Of a stretch of DNA of 27,603 nt, positions 11,953 through 20,010 are shown piece after piece. Below the pieces are notes generated by a model that was given only the letters and a program-made list of their open reading frames with translations, was not told where the DNA came from and ran no database searches. The DNA comes from a virus. A program made the position numbers and the translations under genes. How positions within the stretch are numbered: the stretch's first letter is position 1; each line of letters opens with the position of its first letter. The stretch is from positions 1 through 27,603 of IMG/VR virus record IMGVR_UViG_3300010885_039772, one strand, 5' to 3'.

Positions 11953-12230
11953 GTACGGCAACCCAAAGCGAATCGGTGCGTCTTGAGCAGGCCCACGAGC
12001 AGGCGCAGCGGACTCTGTTTGCTGCGGTCGAGGCCGCGGGGCTCCCTCCGGACAAGCGGTCGGCAATCTGGATCGCGGCGTTTGACTACCAGACTGCGTT
12101 GCTCAGGTCGGTGATGCACATGGTCGCATCGTCGTCGTCCCAGCCGCCCAAGGCCTCGAGCCAAGCCGACGAGTTCATGCGTCGTGTGGTCGCCAATGCC
12201 ACCGGGCAGAACGTGGATGTGCAGGCATGA
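11949..12230 (+). CDS. Hypothetical helical protein
   Basis: A 93-aa, Gln/Ala-rich helical protein (ESVRLEQAHEQAQRTLFAAVEAAGLPPDKRSAIWIAAFDYQTALLRSVMHM), with a Ser-rich linker near residues 60-67 and a short polar end. No family recognised. It begins at ATG 11949 overlapping the zinc-ribbon gene, and its stop overlaps the next ATG (12227), so it belongs to the coupled operon leading to the recombination genes. Confidence 0.62.
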   Translation: MSTATQSESVRLEQAHEQAQRTLFAAVEAAGLPPDKRSAIWIAAFDYQTALLRSVMHMVASSSSQPPKASSQADEFMRRVVANATGQNVDVQA

Positions 12231-12550
12231 GCAAGATCATCGACGGCGGACCAGCGTTTCCGATGCCGAGTGGCAATGAACCGCGAGTCAACGAGACCAC
12301 GCACTACAACGAAGGCATGAGCCTCCGCGACTACTTCGCGGGGCAGTTCATGGCGGCGATTATCACGACATCAGACCCGAAGCATTCGAACCAGTTTAAT
12401 GACTATCTCAGTTCAGAGGACATCAACGGCAGTGGAGCTCCCCTAGAGGATGGCTCTCGAACGCCGTACGACTGTTTTCTGAAGTGGGGGCCGAGCACTG
12501 CGTACCACATCGCCGACGCCATGCTCGCCGCCCGGGGGGTGAAGCCATGA
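12227..12550 (+). CDS. Widespread phage protein with GGPAFP motif
   Basis: A 107-aa protein containing DGGPAFP near the N-terminus, GMSLRDYFAGQFMAAI in the middle and AYHIADAMLAAR at the end. This combination is familiar from many small hypothetical proteins in Gram-negative phages, usually near recombination genes, with no known function. The start ATG 12227 and stop 12550 both overlap neighbours by 4 nt. Family recognition is from memory of the motifs. Confidence 0.72.
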   Translation: MSKIIDGGPAFPMPSGNEPRVNETTHYNEGMSLRDYFAGQFMAAIITTSDPKHSNQFNDYLSSEDINGSGAPLEDGSRTPYDCFLKWGPSTAYHIADAMLAARGVKP

Positions 12551-13497
12551 CCATCACCGCCCGCCAGCTCAAGCAGCGTGCCAAGGGCGTCGGCGCATCC
12601 GAAGTGCCCGCATTGCTCGGGCTTGATGACTTCCAATCCCCCGCCGATGTGCTCCTCAGCAAGATTCATCCGACGACTCCGCTTCAAACCACTGACGCGA
12701 TGGACATGGGCAACATCTTCGAGGCCCCGATTGCTCGCCTCTTCACCAAGCGCACGGGCTTGACGTTGGCTCATCCCAAGGCGACGTTCAAGCACGACGC
12801 GGGCATCATGTTCGCCAACCCAGACCGCATGGTGGGCACGCCCAGCCGCGGCAGGCCAATCGTCGAGATCAAGTGGTCGTCGATGGCCGATCGGTGGGGC
12901 GAAGAGCAGGACGGGCCCGACGGCATCCCGCCCAACGTGCTCGCCCAGGTCCAGGCACAGATGGCGTGCACCGATGCTCCGATGGCCTACGTCGCGGGCA
13001 TGATCGTGGGGGGCTTCTCGCCCGCGCTGCGGATCTACGAGATCCCGCGGATGAACGACGCCATCGAGGGCATCGTCGATCGTGTGGCCACACTCTGGGG
13101 CGATCACGTCGTCAACCGCAAGCCGCTCCCGACCGAGTGGGCACCGCCGAGCGAGAGCATCCTGCGCAGGATCAAGCGCGAGCCCAAGTCCTTGTGCGAG
13201 ATCAACCCCGATGTCCTGTCGCGGTTCCAGGCCACGAAAGAGGCGATGGAACAGGCGAAGGAAGCCAACGACGAGGCCCGCAGGCTCCTCATCATGGCGC
13301 TCAACAACTGCGAGGCCGGCGGGTGCAATCTCGGGCGCGTGACGTACTTCACGCAGAGCAGGTCCGGCGTGGATCTCGACATGCTCCGCGCCCGGTTCCC
13401 CGAGGCGTTCGCGACATGCCAGAAGACCACCACATTCCCGGTTCTCAGGACCAAGTTCAACGCGCCCGGTGAGGCGCAGAAAGCGATTGAATCATGA
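12547..13497 (+). CDS. YqaJ-type viral recombinase exonuclease
   Basis: A 316-aa nuclease of the YqaJ/lambda Red-exo (PD-(D/E)xK) family, which resects double-strand ends for annealing. Motifs in order: GASEVPALLGL (16-26), GNIFEAPIARLF (55-66), NPDRMVG with D93, then the catalytic E107-x-K109 in VEIKWSS and the helix VLAQVQAQMACT (131-142). The C-terminal part (about 190-250) is a helical coiled region. It is followed with a 4-nt overlap by recT, the classic exonuclease-annealase pair. Length is typical for the family. Confidence 0.88.
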   Translation: MTITARQLKQRAKGVGASEVPALLGLDDFQSPADVLLSKIHPTTPLQTTDAMDMGNIFEAPIARLFTKRTGLTLAHPKATFKHDAGIMFANPDRMVGTPSRGRPIVEIKWSSMADRWGEEQDGPDGIPPNVLAQVQAQMACTDAPMAYVAGMIVGGFSPALRIYEIPRMNDAIEGIVDRVATLWGDHVVNRKPLPTEWAPPSESILRRIKREPKSLCEINPDVLSRFQATKEAMEQAKEANDEARRLLIMALNNCEAGGCNLGRVTYFTQSRSGVDLDMLRARFPEAFATCQKTTTFPVLRTKFNAPGEAQKAIES

Positions 13498-14144
13498 GCC
13501 AGGCAGACACGGCGGGACTATCGGTGCAGGGCGATGTCGTGGACAGGGGCGGGAATCTTGCCACCCGCAAGCCCGCCACCATCATGCAGCTTCTTGAGCA
13601 GAAGAAGGACGCGATGGCGGCCGTCGCCACGCAGCACCTCACACCCGAAAAGCTCATCCGCATCTTCGGCGCGGCACAGAGCCGGGTGCCGAAGCTCGCC
13701 CAGTGCACGCCGACCAGTGTGCTCTTGGCAGCGATGACGTGCTCAGAGCTTGGCTTGGTGCCCAGCTCGCTCGGGACGGCGTACCTCGTGCCCTACGGCA
13801 CCGAATGCACGCTGATCATTGGCTACCGCGGGTTCATCGAGCTCGCCCGCAGGTCCGGCAAGATCGTCTCCATCCAAAGCGCCGTGGTCCGCGAGGGCGA
13901 CGAGTTCGAGTACGAGTACGGGCTCGAGGACAAGTTCCGCCACAAGATCAAGTCGGCCCCCGGCGCGGCCATCACGCATGTGTGGTGCTTGGCGCGATTC
14001 AAGGACGGCGGGCACCATCTTGAAGTGATGACCGTCGAAGAGGTCAACTACATCCGGGCAAGGTCGAAGGCGAAGGACAGCGGCCCGTGGGTGACGGACT
14101 TCGGCGAAATGTGGAAAAAAACGTGCGTGCGGCGCGCGAGCTAG
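13494..14144 (+). CDS. recT: RecT-family annealing protein, ends at an in-frame amber codon
   Basis: A 216-aa single-strand annealing protein that pairs resected DNA and works with the upstream exonuclease. RecT features: MQLLEQKKDAMAAVATQHLTPEKLIRI (about 28-54), CTPTSVLLAAMTCSELGLVP (about 71-90), YLVPYGTECTLIIGYRGFIELARRSG and DFGEMWKKTCVRRAS at the end. E. coli RecT continues after this block with KYLP and an acidic tail. Here TAG (14142-14144) stands at the position of that Lys and the same frame continues afterwards with a matching tail to 14354. The product is therefore either truncated or made by readthrough. Confidence 0.85.
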   Translation: MSQADTAGLSVQGDVVDRGGNLATRKPATIMQLLEQKKDAMAAVATQHLTPEKLIRIFGAAQSRVPKLAQCTPTSVLLAAMTCSELGLVPSSLGTAYLVPYGTECTLIIGYRGFIELARRSGKIVSIQSAVVREGDEFEYEYGLEDKFRHKIKSAPGAAITHVWCLARFKDGGHHLEVMTVEEVNYIRARSKAKDSGPWVTDFGEMWKKTCVRRAS

Positions 14145-14354
14145 TGTTGGCCCTTGACGATCGAGGTCGAGCAGCAGATCGCACTGGCCGATCGCACCGA
14201 GTTCAACTTCGAACAGACTTTCGGAGAGCTTGAGGACGCCAAGCCCACCAGCACCGACCGCCTCAACGCGGCCGCAGGCGTCAAGCCAAGCGACACGTCC
14301 CAGGAGGCCCCCGCGCCGAAGGCAGGGACGCCCAAGGCGAACAGCAAGGCATGA
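14145..14354 (+). pseudogene. C-terminal remainder of recT after the amber codon
   Basis: In the same frame as recT, codons after the TAG read CWPLTIEVEQQIALADRTEFNFEQTF and then an acidic, Ala/Pro-rich tail ending at TGA 14352-14354. WPLTIEVEQQIALAD aligns with the YLPVSIEIQRAVSMDE part of RecT, so this is the true C-terminus. TTG 14154 could in principle restart translation, but no ribosome-binding site is evident. Full length by readthrough would be 286 residues, normal for the family. Confidence 0.75.
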
Positions 14355-14527
14355 CGCCGCAAAACGGACACTTGCCCCCGTCCACCCGTTTCCATCCGCG
14401 CGAACACAAAGGGTTCGCGAGCGGGCGCTGAGGGGCAGCGTGACGGCCGACAACGAGTGCGCCGTCCGAGTCGAGTACGTCAGGGATCGACATCTCGCCC
14501 ACGCTGAAAGGTGCGGGCGGGATTTAC

Positions 14528-15214
14528 ATGCCACGCCCGGCCGCCCTCTGCAACATCCCGATCTCGCCGGAGTCGTGGGCCCTCTGGCTCCCTCTGCCTC
14601 ACCACGCCCGCAGCCTGTACATGGAGCTCGCCGTGCTTTCCCTTGTGTCGGCCAACCCGATCATGCCCGCAGCCGACGAGCACGCCACGCAGGCGCTTGT
14701 CGATCGCGGATTGCTCACCATCGACGGCACGACGTTCAAGCTCCCGCACATCGACGCCATCACCCAGCAGCGGGCACAGAGCGCCGCCAGGATGCGTCGG
14801 TGCCGCGGGAAGGTCGAGGAGGCCCCGGCCGCCCCCTCGCCCGCCCAGAAGCCAGCCAAGCCAGCCAAGGGCCGCACGTTCAGCGAGCGAGTCACGCGCG
14901 TCTACGACGCGTGCACATGGCGAAAGGTGGGCAAGCAGCACGCCCTGAAAGCCATCGAGCGGGCCGGGAAGTCTCTGGCCGCCCAGCGGTTCAACGGCAG
15001 CGCCGACGAAGCAGCGGCGTTCCTCCTCGACCGTGCGACCGTCTACGCCGCGTCCCGCATCGTGAAGACAACACCCGTCGATTACTTGCCCCACCCCGCG
15101 ACATGGTTTAACGGCGGGCGATACGACGACGACGTTCGCGAGTGGGACCGCGAGTATCAGGTCGGCACTGGCCAGCCCAAGCCCGCACCGCGCAGGCCGG
15201 AGGGCTTTTCATGA
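14528..15214 (+). CDS. Primosomal / helicase-loader-like replication protein
   Basis: A 228-aa protein immediately upstream of the DnaB-type helicase. N-terminal part (about 15-80) resembles the winged-helix of phage replisome organisers (HHARSLYMELAVLSLVSANPIMPA ... LLTIDGTTFKLPHID). The middle is a Pro/Ala/Lys linker (EEAPAAPSPAQKPAKPAKG), and the C-terminus has the TPVDYLPHPATWFNGGRYDDD motif typical of phage primosome/loader proteins. It likely binds the origin and loads the helicase. Start ATG 14528 has only a weak G-rich ribosome-binding site. The 173 nt before it holds no recognised gene. It overlaps the helicase start (ATGA). Confidence 0.7.
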   Translation: MPRPAALCNIPISPESWALWLPLPHHARSLYMELAVLSLVSANPIMPAADEHATQALVDRGLLTIDGTTFKLPHIDAITQQRAQSAARMRRCRGKVEEAPAAPSPAQKPAKPAKGRTFSERVTRVYDACTWRKVGKQHALKAIERAGKSLAAQRFNGSADEAAAFLLDRATVYAASRIVKTTPVDYLPHPATWFNGGRYDDDVREWDREYQVGTGQPKPAPRRPEGFS

Positions 15215-16605
15215 GCAAGCCCCGCCCGACCGTCGAGATCGGTCGCCTCTTCGACCGCTTGCCGCCACACTCCCTCGAAGCCGAGATGTCGTTGCTCGGA
15301 TCGATGATCCTTGACATCAACGTCATCGCCGATGTGCGCGAGATCATCACCAACCCCGACCAGTTCTACGGCGAGAATCACCGGGCCATCTACGAGGCGA
15401 TCGTCGGCGTCTACGCCGAGACGGGCACGCTCGACCTGGTGCAGCTCCACGCGTTCCTCAACTCCGGCGGCGGCATCGACAAGATCGGCGGCGGCGACTA
15501 CCTCGTCACACTCTCCGAAAGCGTCCCCAGCGCCGTCAACGCCCCGCACTACGCCCGCATCGTCCGCGAGAAGGCCCAGCTTCGAGGGATCATTCAGGCC
15601 GCATCCAAGGCGGTCTACGAGGCCTATCACGCGATCGACGGCACCGACCCGACCACCATCGGGTCCGAGCTTGCCGCCCACGTCGTGCGCTTCACGAACG
15701 CGGGCGCCGCACAGACGACGATGGCCGACGCCCTCCGCGAGTTCACCGCCAAGCTCGGGCGCGGCGAGACCATGACGCCCACAGGCCTGGAGCGATTCGA
15801 CGCCGAGCTTGGTGGCATCCCCAACACCGGCATGGTCACTTTCCTGGGTGTGCCATCATCGGGCAAGACGAGCCTCGCGGGCCAGTGGGTGTGGCAGCTC
15901 GCATCGAACGGCCGCGGCGTCCGGGTCTATTCCTCCGAGATGGGCCCCGAGAACGCATCGGCGTCCATCGCGTCGCAGGTCACAGGTGTCTCGCTTCACA
16001 CGCACCGCCGCAAGGGATCAGAGCCCACGGCCGAAGAGTGGCGTGAATTGATGAAGGTCGAGACGAGCAGCGCCGCCCAGCGGATTCACTTCAGCCTGCG
16101 CAACATGACGGCCCGCGAGATGCTGGCACAGGCGGCCGCGGACAAGCGACGAGGCATCGACGTGGTGCTTGTGGATTACATCCAAAACATTGAGCGCCCG
16201 CAGCGTGAGGATGGCAGTATCGCCAGCGAGGTCGAGACGATCAGCGAAGGGTGCCGCATCCTTCAGCGGATCAGCCGTGAGCTTGGCGTGTTGGTGCTCA
16301 TGGTGTCGCAGATGACGGCGTCGTCGGCACGCGAGAAGCGGCCGCCGAAGATGAGCGACGGCGTAGGCGCTGGAGCAATCCAGCAGGCCAGCGACATGAT
16401 GATCGGCGTTTATCGACCCAGCGTGTTCGATGAGCACGAGGGCGCGTACGACACGATGAACGAGGGTGAGCGATGGGCCGACCGCAAGGCCTACACCGAG
16501 CTTCACGTCCTCAAGAACAAGTTCGGGATGTGCGGCATGGTGAGGGCGACGTTTGCCGGCCACATCACACGGTTCAGTGATTACCAAGCAAGGAGCTTTA
16601 CGTGA
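15211..16605 (+). CDS. dnaB: DnaB-type replicative helicase
   Basis: A 464-aa helicase unwinding DNA at the phage fork. The N-terminal domain starts with LPPHSLEAEMSLLGSMILD (17-35) and ends near residue 130, as in DnaB. The RecA-like C-terminal domain has Walker A GVPSSGKT (213-220), Walker B VVLVDYIQ (318-325) and a VLMVSQM-type H3 strand, with hexamer-typical spacing. Start ATG 15211 overlaps the loader stop. With no phage DNA polymerase or T7 gp4-like primase-helicase visible, this phage appears to recruit the host polymerase, unlike T7. Confidence 0.9.
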   Translation: MSKPRPTVEIGRLFDRLPPHSLEAEMSLLGSMILDINVIADVREIITNPDQFYGENHRAIYEAIVGVYAETGTLDLVQLHAFLNSGGGIDKIGGGDYLVTLSESVPSAVNAPHYARIVREKAQLRGIIQAASKAVYEAYHAIDGTDPTTIGSELAAHVVRFTNAGAAQTTMADALREFTAKLGRGETMTPTGLERFDAELGGIPNTGMVTFLGVPSSGKTSLAGQWVWQLASNGRGVRVYSSEMGPENASASIASQVTGVSLHTHRRKGSEPTAEEWRELMKVETSSAAQRIHFSLRNMTAREMLAQAAADKRRGIDVVLVDYIQNIERPQREDGSIASEVETISEGCRILQRISRELGVLVLMVSQMTASSAREKRPPKMSDGVGAGAIQQASDMMIGVYRPSVFDEHEGAYDTMNEGERWADRKAYTELHVLKNKFGMCGMVRATFAGHITRFSDYQARSFT

Positions 16606-16979
16606 GCAAGCCTGAGAGCAAGATCAAGAATCGTTTCATTGTGTTCCGTGCAGACGCCAACCTTCCCGGTATCCCGTGGAGCGATGTCGCTCGGAATCGA
16701 ACGGAGAGCCAGCATGTCGTGTACGAGTTGGCCGAGAGGGGCCGCGGCACGCTCGCCGAACTCGCGGCGATGGATGACCCGGACGCGCCGGTGATTGAGG
16801 TGCAGAAAGACGATGACGTTTACATCGTCGTCTGCGGCGAATATGCGTGGGACGGCGACGGCTGGGCGAATCGTATCGGAGACGCTTGGCATTTCGATAC
16901 CGACTTTGAGGCCGGGAAAATCGCCGCCCTCCTCCGCAAGCACAAGGACTACCCGCCCGTCGTTGGAGGTGGGAAGTGA
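16602..16979 (+). CDS. Hypothetical accessory protein
   Basis: A 125-aa protein started at GTG 16602, overlapping the helicase stop, with AAGGAG 7 nt upstream. The N-terminal part is basic (SKPESKIKNRFIVFRADANLPG); the centre is beta-rich and acidic (APVIEVQKDDDVYIVVCGEYAWDGDGWANR). No family recognised. It opens the long string of small overlapping genes and may be translated from the same message as the helicase. Confidence 0.65.
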   Translation: MSKPESKIKNRFIVFRADANLPGIPWSDVARNRTESQHVVYELAERGRGTLAELAAMDDPDAPVIEVQKDDDVYIVVCGEYAWDGDGWANRIGDAWHFDTDFEAGKIAALLRKHKDYPPVVGGGK

Positions 16980-17305
16980 GCAAGGAATACTGGAGGATCT
17001 GCGTCGAGGAGGCATTGACCGAGAACGGACTTTCCGCAACCGACGGGCAAGTTGAGGCCATGGCCGCCAGCATGTACTCCGCTCGACAGATGGAGAGCGA
17101 AAGCTGCGGCTACGACAGGATTCCCGACCCGCGCGTTCAGGAAATCTCTGACCTGAAGAAAGCACTGGCCCGCGAGCAGGGTGCGACATTCTGTGGCGAA
17201 TGCAAAGGCCGAGGACTCGTTACGTCAAGCGGACCAGCTCACAGTTCGACAAGCCGGTGCTGGAAGTGCAGTGGGCTTGGCAAGCTTTATGGAGGTGCCC
17301 AGTGA
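16976..17305 (+). CDS. Small protein with DnaJ-type zinc-finger motif
   Basis: A 109-aa protein from GTG 16976. The N-terminal half is helical; the C-terminal half carries CGECKGRG (about 73-80) and CWKCSGLG (about 95-102), two CxxCxGxG elements like those of the DnaJ zinc domain, enough to bind one zinc. Two repeats rather than four suggest a small stand-alone zinc ribbon rather than a chaperone. Both ends overlap neighbours by 4 nt. Role unknown; such proteins are common in phage accessory regions. Confidence 0.68.
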   Translation: MSKEYWRICVEEALTENGLSATDGQVEAMAASMYSARQMESESCGYDRIPDPRVQEISDLKKALAREQGATFCGECKGRGLVTSSGPAHSSTSRCWKCSGLGKLYGGAQ

Positions 17306-17646
17306 GCAATCACACGCCGGATCTGAGCAAGATGAGCGTGCAAGAGTTGGCCTACGCCATCGGCAGTGCAAACTACTGGGGCCGCGACGAGAAGCCATTC
17401 ATCGCCGAACTCGAACGCCGAACATCATACCCCGCCGCTGAGATGGCGAGGTTGAGGGCGGTGGAGGAGTCGTGGGAAGACATGAAAAGTTTTTTGAAGC
17501 ACATCGCCATGACTTCAGACTGCGGATGTCGTCCGTGTCGTGGCCAGTGCAGTTCTCCAGCGGCCATGAAGTTTTGGATTGACGAGGTTATCAGCATTGC
17601 AAAGCACGCCCTCGCCAACGCCGCGAAGGTCGGGGGTGGAGCGTGA
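17302..17646 (+). CDS. Hypothetical protein with cysteine cluster
   Basis: A 114-aa protein from GTG 17302. N-terminal region resembles a small helical module (SVQELAYAIGSANYWG ... IAELERR), followed by a long helix (AAEMARLRAVEESWEDMKSFLKHI). Then comes a Cys cluster DCGCRPCRGQC (about 74-84) that could bind a metal, and a final helix. No recognised family. Start and stop overlap neighbours. Confidence 0.62.
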   Translation: MSNHTPDLSKMSVQELAYAIGSANYWGRDEKPFIAELERRTSYPAAEMARLRAVEESWEDMKSFLKHIAMTSDCGCRPCRGQCSSPAAMKFWIDEVISIAKHALANAAKVGGGA

Positions 17647-18032
17647 CGAACAGCAACAAGAAGGGCGGACGCGGCGAACGCGAGCTTGCCGCGATGCTCA
17701 CGGAATTCGGCTACCCGGCCGAGCGTGCTGCGCGGAACGGCGTGCGAGGAGGCGAGGACATCATCTGCAAGATGCTGGAGGCGAAGGGCTTTCTTGTCGA
17801 GGGCAAGCGCGTCGAGGCGTTGAGGCTCGGGACGGGTTCGTTCCGCAAGCTCTTCGACAAGGCGAGGAAGCAGCATCCCAATCTCCAACCGCTGTTGTTC
17901 TGGCGGTACAACAAAGGCGAGTGGAATTTGAGCGCGATGGATGGAGACATCGGGCTTTGCACGGCGACGGGTCGTGGCGCAATCAAGGTGTTTCTTGAGG
18001 CTCTGGTCGGCAACACAAAGGAAGGTGCATGA
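17643..18032 (+). CDS. Holliday-junction resolvase-like nuclease
   Basis: A 129-aa protein of the PD-(D/E)xK type. KKGGRGERELAAMLTEFGYPAERAARNGVRGGEDI gives E12 in the GERE start helix and D39 in the GEDI strand; E53-x-K55 follows in FLVEGKRVE, the layout of Hjc-like and phage resolvases. Resolvases cut branched DNA made during recombination and clear it before packaging, which fits with the RecT/YqaJ pair upstream. The E-G-K centre (usually E-V/C-K) is slightly unusual. It starts at GTG 17643, with 4-nt overlaps on both sides. Confidence 0.76.
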   Translation: MTNSNKKGGRGERELAAMLTEFGYPAERAARNGVRGGEDIICKMLEAKGFLVEGKRVEALRLGTGSFRKLFDKARKQHPNLQPLLFWRYNKGEWNLSAMDGDIGLCTATGRGAIKVFLEALVGNTKEGA

Positions 18033-18265
18033 TGCGATACACACTTCTGGTCGGGGTTCTCTGCGTGATCTCCATCTTTCACGGCGTGAACGAAGGCGTG
18101 CGGTACGCCGCGCCGGTGACGCACATCCAGGTCACTGCGGCATTCGATGATTGGTGGTGGAGGGTGTGGCGTCCGATCCTCCGCACGAAGCGCGTCATCG
18201 GGTCCACCGAAAACTCGCAGTCTGTGTCAACCAAGAAGGCTCTTTATTCAGAGGGGGATATGTGA
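18029..18265 (+). CDS. Small protein with N-terminal membrane segment
   Basis: A 78-aa protein beginning MMRYTLLVGVLCVISIFHGV, a typical signal/anchor of about 17 hydrophobic residues after one Arg. The remainder includes DDWWWRVWRPILRTKRVIG, a Trp/Arg-rich stretch that could lie at the membrane surface. No lipobox. Function unknown; lysis or envelope-related roles are possible but unsupported. GGAAGG precedes the ATG. Confidence 0.6.
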   Translation: MMRYTLLVGVLCVISIFHGVNEGVRYAAPVTHIQVTAAFDDWWWRVWRPILRTKRVIGSTENSQSVSTKKALYSEGDM

Positions 18266-18522
18266 ACGAGCCCATTGAGAGCGAAGTGATCGCAAACGAC
18301 GGCGATGTGTTTGCCATTGACGAATGCACCGAATGCGGCGGTTTCGTGATCGAGCGGTACATGACCAAGAACCCCGGCGTGCGTGCAGCGCCTTCGGAGA
18401 ACCCGGACGACGTGATCGACATGCCGTCCGAGCTGGCTGAGTGGTTTCGCCGAGCCGTCAATCTGTGGGCCGACCGGGTGAAGGGCATTGTTGCAGACGT
18501 GCCAGAAGGGAGCGAATCATGA
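18262..18522 (+). CDS. Hypothetical acidic protein
   Basis: An 86-aa protein from GTG 18262 preceded by GAGGGGG. Acidic N-terminus with a CTEC pair (about 21-24) followed by GGFVIERYMTK, and a C-terminal helix (PSELAEWFRRAVNLWADRVKGIV). A single CxxC is not enough for a confident zinc site. No family recognised. It is coupled to its neighbours by 4-nt overlaps. Confidence 0.6.
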   Translation: MNEPIESEVIANDGDVFAIDECTECGGFVIERYMTKNPGVRAAPSENPDDVIDMPSELAEWFRRAVNLWADRVKGIVADVPEGSES

Positions 18523-18740
18523 GCACCGAACGCACAGTGACGCGGGATGAGGTGGTGGCATGGACGCCGCCTCCTGACGTTGAGATGTACGGAGTGAAGG
18601 CCTGCCAGTTCAACTCAGATTGGTTCATTCACACTTGGACCACGCGGGAGAAGCGTGACCAACGGCTCGCTGAGTACGTCAAGAGCGGTTACGTCTGCAT
18701 CCCAATCACGATCCCCGGCGCGACAGGAGCAACATCATGA
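18519..18740 (+). CDS. Small hypothetical protein
   Basis: A 73-aa protein from ATG 18519. Sequence TVTRDEVVAWTPPPDVEMYGV ... FNSDWFIHTWTTREKRDQRLAEYVKSGYVCIPI suggests a mixed alpha/beta fold. It shares the opening MSTE and its nucleotide context (AATCATGAGCACCGAAC) with the next gene (ATCATGAGCACCGAACC at 18734), which may reflect local duplication of the start region. Function unknown. Confidence 0.58.
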   Translation: MSTERTVTRDEVVAWTPPPDVEMYGVKACQFNSDWFIHTWTTREKRDQRLAEYVKSGYVCIPITIPGATGATS

Positions 18741-19120
18741 GCACCGAACCGATCATCTTCAACACGGTGGATGAGTGGGAGTTTTGGCGGGCTGCGTACT
18801 TGTAATGCTGGGGGACAGACAACGCGGAATACGCCGACGCCGCCGTCCGCGAGCTGCGTGCGAGGATGCCAGCGGCCCAAGTGCAACCCACCTACCCGCC
18901 CGGCGAGGAGCCGAGGGTGGTGCAAGCTGCTGATGGACTGTGGGTCATTGTTCGAGGCGGCATCGCGGCGCAAGAGTGGTGGGATTCAGACGAACTGGAA
19001 TGGGTATTCGATCACACAAAGGACTTGGGCACGCACCCAGAGCGGGACGACGCGCTGCGGGAATTTGCCTCCCTCACCCCCGCCCAGCTCGCGGCGCCGG
19101 TTGGGGTGGAGGTCAAGTAA
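18737..19120 (+). pseudogene. Hypothetical gene interrupted by an in-frame TAA
   Basis: ATG 18737 opens a 128-codon frame that continues uninterrupted to TAA 19118-19120, except for TAA at codon 23 (18803-18805). Before it: MSTEPIIFNTVDEWEFWRAAYL; after it: CWGTDNAEYADAAVRELRARM and a Trp-rich region (EWWDSDELEWVFDHTKD). Both halves share codon style and read as one protein. A restart at ATG 18866 would give 84 aa but lacks a clear ribosome-binding site. Most likely a nonsense mutation, sequencing error or readthrough site. Function unknown. Confidence 0.6.
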
Positions 19121-19171
19121 CCGCCCACTGAGGGCAGCCGCCGGGGACAGTCCCGGAATGAAGGAGTTGGC

Positions 19172-19510
19172 ATGGCAAAGTATCGAAAGAAGCCGGTGGT
19201 TGTTGAGGCAATCACGTTTGATGAATTGGTGGAGCATGGACGCCAGCAGCAGCCGCAGGGACCGTTCGGCGGGATGCCGTGGTCATTCCAGTACGCAGGT
19301 CACCCGATCACGCACGAAAACGACGACTGCTACTTGATCCCGACGCTTGAAGGCACCATGAAGATGGGCCGCGACGACATGCTTATCACGGGCGTCAAGG
19401 GTGAGATTTACCCGTGCAAACGGGACATCTTTGACGCGGCGTATGAGCCAGTCGCCACCAAGAACACTGCGGGATCTGTTGAAACCGCAGAGGACGAAGA
19501 CTGGTTCTGA
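19172..19510 (+). CDS. Widespread phage protein (RKKPVVVEA family)
   Basis: A 112-aa protein with the recognisable signature MAKYRKKPVVVEAITF at the start and LEGTMKMGRDDMLITGVKGEIYPCKRDIFDAAYE in the second half. This is a common small phage family whose members typically read YRKKPVVIEA ... G-D-x-I-x-GVKGE-YPCK-IF. The fold is probably beta-rich; function is not established. Ribosome-binding site AAGGAG lies 9-10 nt upstream. The final 20 residues are an acidic extension. Confidence 0.78.
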   Translation: MAKYRKKPVVVEAITFDELVEHGRQQQPQGPFGGMPWSFQYAGHPITHENDDCYLIPTLEGTMKMGRDDMLITGVKGEIYPCKRDIFDAAYEPVATKNTAGSVETAEDEDWF

Positions 19511-19554
19511 ACCCCCCTCCCCCGGCCAACGCCGGGGCGGGGGATTAGGAGTAC

Positions 19555-20010
19555 ATGATGACTGATCTTCAACTCAGATGGATCAAACTGAAGGACGCCA
19601 ATGCGTTCGTCGCTCGGCACCATCGGCATCACAAGCCAACCGTCGGGCACGTCATCTCCGTCGGCGCTCAGCGTGGAGACAGCATGGTTGGCGTTGCCAT
19701 CATCGGCCGTCCGGTTGCTCGCCATCTCGACAACGGCGAGACGCTGGAAGTGCTTCGCCTGTGCGTCCCCGAGGGTTGCCCCAACGTCTGTTCGTGGCTG
19801 CTGACGCGAGCCAAGAGATTGGTCCAGGCGATGGGATGCAAGCCAATCACCTACACGCTCGAAAGCGAGGGCGGCGCGTCACTTCGGGCGGCAGGCTGGA
19901 CTCCAGAACTCATCTCACAGGGCGGCGAGTGGACTCGCCCGAGCCGAGAGCGCGAGGCCGCTTCGGAGCCGGGCAAGAAGATCAGATGGACACCGGAGGT
20001 ACACCGATGA
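19555..20010 (+). CDS. XF1762-like (GNAT-fold-like) phage protein
   Basis: A 151-aa protein with KDANAFVARHHRHHKPTVGHVISVG at the start, MVGVAIIGRPVARHLDNGETLEVLRLCV in the middle, then NVCSWLLTRAKRLVQAMG and ITYTLESEGGASLRAAGW. This is the pattern of the XF1762 family found in phages and mobile DNA; the central strand and A/G-loop layout resembles an acetyltransferase fold. The substrate is unknown. A neighbouring adenine methyltransferase could point to DNA modification, but that is context only. Start ATG 19555 (or 19558) after TTAGGAG. Confidence 0.78.
   Translation: MMTDLQLRWIKLKDANAFVARHHRHHKPTVGHVISVGAQRGDSMVGVAIIGRPVARHLDNGETLEVLRLCVPEGCPNVCSWLLTRAKRLVQAMGCKPITYTLESEGGASLRAAGWTPELISQGGEWTRPSREREAASEPGKKIRWTPEVHR

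Noticed and set aside
14142-18805. Reassigned stop codons (TAG and TAA read as sense throughout the phage)
   Set aside because: Only one internal TAG and one internal TAA are seen, and TAA ends several intact genes (for example int and the DUF2303-like gene). No suppressor tRNA is visible. Local mutation or readthrough is more likely.
19511-19554. GC-rich stem (CCCCGG/CCGGGG) before the XF1762-like gene as a terminator
   Set aside because: The stem is followed by GCGGGGGATTAGGAG, not a T-run, so it is only a structured spacer containing the ribosome-binding site.
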